From contig JALUTW010000411.1 of assembly GCA_027021685.1 (NCBI GenBank), forward strand, positions 1 through 6,729: a DNA stretch of 6,729 nucleotides. Reading direction: 5' to 3'. Shown here in pieces: positions 1 through 6,729 of this stretch; the first letter of the stretch is position 1, and each line of letters starts with the position of its first letter. The position numbers and the translations under genes were made by a program. The DNA comes from Chromatiales bacterium (GTDB lineage: Bacteria; Pseudomonadota; Gammaproteobacteria; CAMYNG01). The notes below the pieces were generated by a model, which was not told the origin of the DNA, ran no database searches, and worked only from the letters and a program-made list of their open reading frames with translations.

Positions 1-73
1 GGCCCGGGCGGTCTGGAAGCACCTGCAGCGCAAGATCCTGGTCCACGGCAACCGCACCGTGGTGTTCGAGTAG
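1..73 (+). CDS. purU: Formyltetrahydrofolate deformylase, C-terminal end (partial)
   Basis: Only the last 23 codons are inside the window, read from base 2 and closed by TAG at 71-73. The tail contains the string HLQRKILVHGNRTVVF, which resembles my recollection of the PurU C-terminus, where a conserved arginine/valine stretch leads into a G-N-(R/K)-T-hydrophobic ending. PurU hydrolyses 10-formyltetrahydrofolate to formate and tetrahydrofolate in the cytoplasm, which supplies formate for purine synthesis and balances one-carbon pools. The gene runs towards truD, so the two are convergent. It uses TAG, whereas every complete gene on the other strand ends in TGA. The identification rests on a short tail only. 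The catalytic core and the ACT domain lie outside the window, and another formyltransferase-fold protein cannot be fully excluded. Confidence 0.75.
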   Translation, partial: ARAVWKHLQRKILVHGNRTVVFE

Positions 74-138
74 AACCCGTCCCGGAATTCCGCGCTCATC
101 CCGCCGGGAGTCCACGGCCGCGCCCGCGGCACCGGGCC
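74..138. other. Convergent intergenic spacer between purU and truD
   Basis: This 65-base spacer separates two genes that run towards each other, so a bidirectional terminator would be expected here. What is visible is a 10-base perfect palindrome, CGGAATTCCG, at 83-92, and a GC-only inverted repeat at 117-130 (GCCGC arms around a 4-base loop). Neither is followed by a T-run on either strand. The spacer may contain a weak, Rho-assisted or non-canonical end point, but a standard intrinsic terminator is not seen. Confidence 0.5.
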
Positions 139-1191
139 TCAGCAGGTCGCGGGACCTGCGATCATGCCGCCCAGCTCGTTGAGCAGGGTGGTGGCATAGG
201 CCCCGCGCGGAAGCGTGAACTCCAGCCGCCAGGTGTCCGCCGCCGGCCGCGACCAGGCCAGCGCCTGCGGCCGCAGCACCAGGGGCCGGCGGTCGGCCGC
301 CACCCCCATGCGTTCCAGGGCCCGGCACAGCCTGCGTTCCGGGACCAGGGCCCGCGCCTCCACCTCGGCCGCCTCCCCCGACGGCGCCTCGCCGCCCCGT
401 CCCCACAGGGGCCCGCTGGGAGTGAGATCGCCCAGCGCCACCCGGGCCACGATCTCGTCGCCGACGTTCCCGCAGTGGAAGCGGCTGCGGCTGCCGGCGA
501 GCATGAGGATCTCGCCGGGCAGGGCCCTGTCCCACGACCCGTCCCGGACCCGTGCCGCCAGCACCCGGTTGAACAGCCAGGCCCGGGCGGCGGAAAGGTA
601 GAGCCCGCGCTGGTGACGATGGGCGGGCCGGTTCCGGCCCAGCAACCAGCCCCGGGCCCGGGTGAGGTTGTCACCCCGGTGGCCGAAGCGCTGGGGGCCG
701 AAGAAGTTGGGAACACCGCAGGCCGCGGCACGGCCCAGGCGGCGTTCCATCTCCGGCACGGGCACCGTGCACTCGCGCAGCACCAGGCGGAAACGGTTGG
801 CGCGGTGGGTGCCGCGGCGCAGCTTGCGGCCGTGGCGGGTCACGGCGAGCACCTTCAGCGCCGGTGCCTCCAGGCTTCCCCAGTCCGGTTCGCGGACGCC
901 CCCCAAGTCCACCGAGAACCACTGCCGGGTGACGGCGCGGCGGTCCTTGAGCCCCGACCAGCCCACCCGCACCAGCGGCACCCCCGCCAGGTGCGCCAGG
1001 CGGCGGGCCACCTCCTCGGTGTTGAGCCCGCGCTTCTCCAGCCACAGCCAGGCGTGCTGGCCGGTGCCGTCGGGCACGAAGCCCAGCACCTCCTCCACCG
1101 CGAAGTCCTCGGCCTGCACCCGGTAGCGGAACACACCCGCCGGCGGCCCCAGCGCCCGGGGCGGCGGCCCGGAAGGAGACAGCCAGTGCAT
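139..1191 (-). CDS. truD: tRNA pseudouridine(13) synthase TruD
   Basis: TruD converts uridine 13 of certain tRNAs to pseudouridine in the cytoplasm. The 350-residue product is almost the same length as the E. coli enzyme (349). The catalytic aspartate is Asp83 in GLKDRRAVTRQW, matching E. coli Asp80. The N-terminal EDFAVEEVLGF, the NFFGPQRFG motif at 162-170, LSAARAWLFN near 199-208 and the closing LPRGAYATTLLNEL near 327-340 are typical of the family and in the right order. The insert domain spans about residues 155-305. The ATG at 1191 is 7 bases after the ispF stop. No Shine-Dalgarno sequence is visible before it, so translation probably relies on coupling to ispF. It is the last gene of the minus-strand cluster; in E. 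coli and Pseudomonas truD is followed by surE, but here a convergent gene follows. Confidence 0.96.
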   Translation of the reverse strand: MHWLSPSGPPPRALGPPAGVFRYRVQAEDFAVEEVLGFVPDGTGQHAWLWLEKRGLNTEEVARRLAHLAGVPLVRVGWSGLKDRRAVTRQWFSVDLGGVREPDWGSLEAPALKVLAVTRHGRKLRRGTHRANRFRLVLRECTVPVPEMERRLGRAAACGVPNFFGPQRFGHRGDNLTRARGWLLGRNRPAHRHQRGLYLSAARAWLFNRVLAARVRDGSWDRALPGEILMLAGSRSRFHCGNVGDEIVARVALGDLTPSGPLWGRGGEAPSGEAAEVEARALVPERRLCRALERMGVAADRRPLVLRPQALAWSRPAADTWRLEFTLPRGAYATTLLNELGGMIAGPATC

Positions 1192-1198
1192 GGGACGG

Positions 1199-1681
1199 TC
1201 AGCCGGTGGCCCCCAGCAGCGCCACCGCCAGCGCGGCGATGCCCTCGCCGCGCCCGGTGAAGCCCAGGCCCTCGGTGGTGGTGGCCTTGACGTTGACCCG
1301 CGCCGGGGCGATGCCCAGGTCCGCGGCCAGGTTGGCGCCCATGGCCTCCACGTGCGGCGCCAGCCGGGGCGCCTGCGCCACCACCGTGACGTCGGCGTTG
1401 ATCACGGCCAGGCCCGCCTCCCGCGCCATGGCCGCCACCGCGCGCAGGAAGGTGCGGCTGTCGGCACCGCGCCAGCGCGGGTCGTCGTCGGGGAAGTGGC
1501 GCCCGATGTCGCCCAGCCCGGCGGCCCCCAGCACGGCGTCGCACAGGGCGTGGATCACCACGTCGCCGTCGGAATGGGCCTCGAGCCCCCGCTCGTGGGG
1601 AATGCGCACGCCGCCCAGGACCACGTGGTCCCCCGCGCCGAAGCGGTGCACGTCGAAGCCCTGCCCCACCCGGAACTCCAT
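1199..1681 (-). CDS. ispF: 2-C-methyl-D-erythritol 2,4-cyclodiphosphate synthase IspF
   Basis: IspF catalyses the fifth step of the MEP isoprenoid pathway: it cyclises 4-diphosphocytidyl-methylerythritol 2-phosphate to MEcPP and releases CMP. It works as a cytoplasmic homotrimer with active sites between subunits. The product has 160 residues (E. coli 159). Zinc ligands are Asp10 and His12 in GFDVHRF and His44 in VVIHALCDA. AHSDGD (35-40), GDIGRHFPD (58-65 region) and the CMP-binding TTTEGLGFTGRGEG (134-147) are all intact. ATG at 1681 was chosen because GGTGA lies 5 bases upstream and because it aligns with the usual N-terminus. A GTG at 1690, overlapping the ispD stop as GTGA, would add three residues and is the alternative. 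The gene directly follows ispD, although the IspE kinase acts between the two and is not encoded here. Confidence 0.97.
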   Translation of the reverse strand: MEFRVGQGFDVHRFGAGDHVVLGGVRIPHERGLEAHSDGDVVIHALCDAVLGAAGLGDIGRHFPDDDPRWRGADSRTFLRAVAAMAREAGLAVINADVTVVAQAPRLAPHVEAMGANLAADLGIAPARVNVKATTTEGLGFTGRGEGIAALAVALLGATG

Positions 1682-1686
1682 GCCGC

Positions 1687-1691
1687 TCACC
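1687..1691 (-). promoter_or_regulatory. Ribosome binding site of ispF, overlapping the ispD stop codon
   Basis: On the minus strand GGTGA occurs 5 bases before the ATG at 1681. Its last three bases are the TGA stop of ispD. It matches the 3' part of the AGGAGGTGA anti-16S complement. A ribosome ending ispD would therefore stand on the ispF binding site, which suggests tight coupling. The site favours ATG 1681 over the GTG at 1690. Confidence 0.55.
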
Positions 1692-2439
1692 CGCCGTCGT
1701 CCAGCCCGGTCTGCTGCGCGAGGCGCTCCTGGTCCTGCCGGCGGAGGAAGAAGGCGGCCAGGGCCAGGTCCTCGGGCAGCGTGATCTTGATGTTGTCGGC
1801 GTGGCCGGCCACCAGGCGCGGGGCCATGCCCGCGCGCTCCATGGCCGCCGCCTCGTCGGTGACCAGCTCGCCGGCGGCGATGGCCGCGGCCAGGGCCCCG
1901 CGCAGGGCCTCGAGCCGGAACATCTGGGGCGTGAGCGCGTGCCAGAGGTTGTCCCGATCCACGGTGGCGGCCACGCGGCCCTCGTTGTCTCCGCGCTTCA
2001 TGGTGTCCCGCACCGGCACCGCCAGCAGGCCGCCCACGGGATCGCGCCCGAGGGTCCACACCAGCCGTTCCAGGTCCGCCGGCCGCACGCAGGGGCGGGC
2101 GGCGTCGTGAACCAGGACCCAGTCGGACCCGGCCGCCATGCCGGCCAGGTGCTCCAGGGCGGCGGCCACCGAATGGCAGCGCTCCGCGCCGCCGGTGACG
2201 GTGTACACCGGCACCGCGATCTCCACCTCCAGCTCCGGCCACCAGGGATCGTCGGGGGCCAGCGCCACCACGATGCCCTCCAGGCCGGGCAGGGTGGCCA
2301 GTCGTTCCAGGGTGTGCACCAGCACCGGCCGCCCTTCGAGGGCCAGGTACTGCTTGGGCGTGGTGCTCTGCATGCGGCGGCCGGCGCCGGCCGCGGGCAC
2401 CACCCCCCACAGCGCGGGATCGCGGGCCCGCGCGCTCAT
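1687..2439 (-). CDS. ispD: 2-C-methyl-D-erythritol 4-phosphate cytidylyltransferase IspD
   Basis: IspD joins CTP and methylerythritol 4-phosphate to give 4-diphosphocytidyl-methylerythritol and pyrophosphate, the third step of the MEP pathway, in the cytoplasm. The product has 250 residues (E. coli 236), the excess being a short N-terminal extension and a charged C-terminal tail. The nucleotide-binding loop VVPAAGAGRRM (13-23) is followed by PKQYL with Lys29. HDAARP at 111-116 carries the metal-binding Asp112, DTMKR is at 145-149, TVDRDNLWHALTPQMF is near 159-174, and NIKITLPEDLALA at 216-228 carries Lys218. These are the key residues of the family. ATG at 2439 lies 31 bases after the ftsB stop with only a weak ribosome site. 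Its CTP substrate is the product of PyrG, encoded in the same cluster. It is a separate enzyme, not the IspDF fusion found in some proteobacteria. Confidence 0.97.
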   Translation of the reverse strand: MSARARDPALWGVVPAAGAGRRMQSTTPKQYLALEGRPVLVHTLERLATLPGLEGIVVALAPDDPWWPELEVEIAVPVYTVTGGAERCHSVAAALEHLAGMAAGSDWVLVHDAARPCVRPADLERLVWTLGRDPVGGLLAVPVRDTMKRGDNEGRVAATVDRDNLWHALTPQMFRLEALRGALAAAIAAGELVTDEAAAMERAGMAPRLVAGHADNIKITLPEDLALAAFFLRRQDQERLAQQTGLDDGG

Positions 2440-2470
2440 GAGGGGATCCGGGGCCGGGTGCCGCGCGCGG

Positions 2471-2752
2471 TCACCGCCGGTGCGGCTCGACGAACTGGAT
2501 GAACACCTCGTCGCGGCGGATCATGCCCATTTCGCCGCGGGCGCGCTCCTCGATGGCATCCAGCCCCTGCTTGAGGTCGCGCACCTCCGCGGCCAGCGCC
2601 CGGTTGCGGGCACGCAGGGCCTGGTTCTCGGCCCGCTGCGCCGCCACCGCCGCCTCCAGCCGCGCCACCGAGGCCAGGCTGCCCTCGCCCACCCACAGGT
2701 CCCATTGCAGGAGCAGGAAGAGTCCGCCGAGCAGGGTGAGGAGAAAGCGCAT
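2471..2752 (-). CDS. ftsB: Cell division protein FtsB
   Basis: FtsB is a small bitopic inner-membrane protein that joins FtsL and FtsQ in the divisome and helps to activate septal wall synthesis by FtsWI. The product has 93 residues (E. coli 103). A short cytoplasmic start (MR) leads into a membrane segment at about residues 3-16, ending in the conserved QWDLWVG. A periplasmic coiled coil rich in Ala, Arg, Glu and Leu covers about 28-70. The family signature EERARGEMGMIRRDE is at 68-82, followed by a short FIQFV strand. The difference in length is a shorter, poorly conserved C-terminal tail. ATG at 2752 lies 14 bases after the eno stop. The nearest AGGA is 21 bases upstream, too far for a normal ribosome site, so coupling to eno is likely. 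The eno-ftsB-ispD order is widespread in gammaproteobacteria. Confidence 0.95.
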   Translation of the reverse strand: MRFLLTLLGGLFLLLQWDLWVGEGSLASVARLEAAVAAQRAENQALRARNRALAAEVRDLKQGLDAIEERARGEMGMIRRDEVFIQFVEPHRR

Positions 2753-2766
2753 GGTCGCAACGGTGT

Positions 2767-4071
<1,305 letters not shown>

Positions 4072-4124
4072 GGATGTCTCGGTTCTTCCTGAATGGTTGT
4101 GGGATTCCGTGGCGCCGGGCACGC

Positions 4125-4969
4125 TCACCCGCCCCGGCGCAGCTCGTCCTCGATGAAGGGCCGGGCCTTGACCGTGCGGTCCAGCTCCAGCAGCGTCTGC
4201 AGCAACGCCTCCATGCGTCCCAGGGGCCAGGCGTTGGGTCCGTCCGACAGGGCCCGGTCCGGGTCCGGGTGGGTCTCCATGAACAGCCCCGCCACGCCCG
4301 CGGCCACCGCGGCCCGCGCCAGCACGGGGACGAACTCGCGCTGGCCGCCGGAGCGGCTGCCCTGCCCGCCCGGCTGCTGCACCGAGTGGGTGGCGTCGAA
4401 CACCACCGGGCAGCCGGTGTCGCGCATCACGGCCAGCCCGCGCATGTCCGAGATCAGCGTGTTGTAGCCGAAGGAGACGCCGCGCTCGCACACCAGGATG
4501 CGGTCGTTGCCCGCGGCGCGGGCCTTCTCCACCACGTTGATCATGTCCCAGGGGGCGAGAAACTGGCCCTTCTTGATGTTGACCGGCCGCCCCTGCCGGG
4601 CCACGTTCTGGATGAAGTTGGTCTGGCGGCAGAGAAAGGCCGGCGTCTGCAGCACGTCGGCCACCGCCGCCACCTCGTCCAGGGGCGTGTCCTCGTGCAC
4701 GTCGGTGAGCACCGGCACCCCCACCTCGTCCTTCACCTTCTGCAGGATGCGCAGCCCCTCCTCCACGCCGGGCCCGCGGAAGCTGTCATGGGCGGTGCGG
4801 TTGGCCTTGTCGAAGGAGGACTTGTAGATGAAGGGCACGCCCAGGCGCCCGGTGATGTCCCGCAGGGCCGCGGCCGTCTCCAGCGCCAGGGCCTCGCTCT
4901 CGATGACACAGGGACCCGCGATCAGGAACAACGGCCGGTCGTTGCCGGCCGGGAATCCGCACAGCTCCA

Positions 4970-4973
<4 letters not shown>
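4125..4973 (-). CDS. kdsA: 3-deoxy-8-phosphooctulonate synthase, metal-dependent type
   Basis: KdsA condenses phosphoenolpyruvate with D-arabinose 5-phosphate to give Kdo 8-phosphate, the precursor of the inner-core sugar of lipopolysaccharide. The product is a TIM-barrel protein of 282 residues. Substrate-site strings KSSFDKANR (51-59), TDVHED (90-95) and FRGPG (65-69) are conserved. The candidate metal ligands are Cys22 (AGPCVIES), His196 (THS), Glu233 (METHPDPD) and Asp244 (SDGPN). Their spacing (174, 37 and 11) equals that of Cys11, His185, Glu222 and Asp233 in the Aquifex aeolicus enzyme, whereas E. coli has Asn in place of the cysteine and CDG in place of SDG. This points to the metal-dependent class. 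The ATG at 4973 overlaps the pyrG stop as ATGA. A second ATG follows directly at 4970, so the start could shift by one residue. A GAGG 10 bases upstream supports the first. Confidence 0.96.
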
Positions 4974-6619
<1,646 letters not shown>

Positions 6620-6622
6620 CCA

Positions 6623-6649
6623 GCCGCCGGGGTGATCCTGGGAGGCGGC
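6623..6649 (-). other. Possible hairpin in the pyrG leader
   Basis: On the minus strand a perfect 6-base inverted repeat, GCCGCC (6644-6649) and GGCGGC (6623-6628), flanks a 15-base loop. The 3' arm ends 3 bases before the pyrG ATG, within the ribosome footprint. It could limit translation of pyrG. Six GC pairs can arise by chance in DNA this rich in G and C, so function is speculative. Confidence 0.3.
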
Positions 6650-6672
6650 CCGCGCCACATCCCGATACCGTT

Positions 6673-6701
6673 ATTGTCGTCGTTTTGCCGCGGTGTTTCA
6701 A
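6673..6701 (-). promoter_or_regulatory. Predicted sigma-70 type promoter for pyrG and the operon
   Basis: On the minus strand a -35 box TTGAAA (6696-6701, 5 of 6 to TTGACA) is followed after exactly 17 bases by GACAAT (6673-6678, 4 of 6 to TATAAT). The stretch from about 6665 to 6701 is clearly richer in A and T than its surroundings, which is unusual in this window. Seven bases downstream of the -10 box is an A at 6666, a likely start that would give a 47-base leader before pyrG. The -35 box contains the TGA that may end the upstream gene. Confidence 0.55.
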
Positions 6702-6729
6702 TCGCCCGCCGCCAGCGGGACCAGCTCGA
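6698..6729 (-). CDS. Possible C-terminal end of an upstream gene (partial, unidentified)
   Basis: On the minus strand one frame reads ELVPLAAGD and then TGA at 6698-6700. It could be the end of a gene upstream of pyrG. In several gammaproteobacteria that position is held by tilS, the tRNA-Ile lysidine synthase, but nine residues are too few to identify it. Another frame stays open through the same stretch into the pyrG region, so even the frame is uncertain. If this is a gene end, its stop codon lies inside the -35 box of the predicted pyrG promoter. Confidence 0.3.
   Translation of the reverse strand, partial: ELVPLAAGD

Noticed and set aside
117..130. GC inverted repeat as an intrinsic terminator for truD or the purU-like gene
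   Set aside because: The stem is only 5 bases with a 4-base loop and there is no T-run on either side.
1190..2110. A 306-codon open frame on the plus strand opposite ispF and ispD
   Set aside because: It crosses the ispF-ispD boundary with no ribosome site or family motifs, while both minus-strand genes are complete.
1682..2410. Upstream extension of the ispF frame, which could suggest an IspDF-type fusion
   Set aside because: The extension is ispD read in the wrong frame. The real ispD frame is intact and ends in its own TGA at 1687-1689, so the enzymes are separate.
4072..4124. Second promoter or terminator between kdsA and eno
   Set aside because: The 53-base gap contains no -35/-10 pair with sensible spacing and no stem followed by a T-run. 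Only a plausible AGGAAG ribosome site was found.
4072..4491. Upstream extension of the enolase frame, which could suggest a fused 574-residue protein
   Set aside because: The extra 140 codons run through kdsA in another frame and have a typical Ala/Arg/Gly shadow composition. ATG 4071 gives a product of normal enolase length.
6620..6658. GTG start at 6658 adding 13 residues to CTP synthase
   Set aside because: The CTP synthase N-terminus is highly conserved and begins at the M-T-K-F/Y-(V/I)-F-(I/V)-T-G-G motif, so ATG 6619 is the likely start. The extra codons are part of the leader.

Overview
This is a compact, high-GC stretch of core bacterial genome, and I read it as a high-GC gammaproteobacterium. 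The reasons are the gene order pyrG-kdsA-eno-ftsB-ispD-ispF-truD, the FtsB sequence, which follows the enterobacterial protein closely, and the presence of Kdo synthesis, which implies a Gram-negative outer membrane. A purple sulfur or halo-alkaliphilic member of the Chromatiales would fit the base composition and the type of KdsA. That placement is inference, because no rRNA or other strong taxonomic marker is present.

Layout: positions 1-73 hold the last 23 codons of a plus-strand gene that looks like purU. A 65-base spacer (74-138) follows. From there to the right edge everything is on the minus strand, so transcription runs from high to low coordinates. A predicted promoter lies at 6673-6701, followed by pyrG (4970-6619), kdsA (4125-4973), eno (2767-4071), ftsB (2471-2752), ispD (1687-2439), ispF (1199-1681) and truD (139-1191). 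The right edge may carry the last nine codons of another minus-strand gene. Gaps between genes are 4-base overlap, 53, 14, 31, 5-base spacer (with the ispF Shine-Dalgarno inside the ispD stop region) and 7 bases. No convincing terminator or second promoter was seen between them, so a single long operon is likely. No stretch over 300 bases lacks a gene.

The genes are linked by metabolites. PyrG makes CTP, which IspD uses directly and which is later needed to activate Kdo. Enolase makes phosphoenolpyruvate, which KdsA condenses with arabinose 5-phosphate. IspD and IspF carry out two steps of the non-mevalonate isoprenoid pathway, whose undecaprenyl product carries cell-wall precursors. FtsB belongs to the divisome, and TruD makes a tRNA pseudouridine. 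The cluster therefore joins nucleotide and carbon supply to envelope building and division.

I found no mobile element, CRISPR array, RNA gene or unknown system. All seven complete genes are intact and keep their catalytic residues. The points most worth a second look are the metal-dependent (cysteine-type) KdsA, the promoter that appears to overlap the stop codon of an upstream gene, a possible hairpin just before the pyrG start, and the absence of the usual surE-type neighbours after truD. This is an ordinary housekeeping region rather than an undescribed system.
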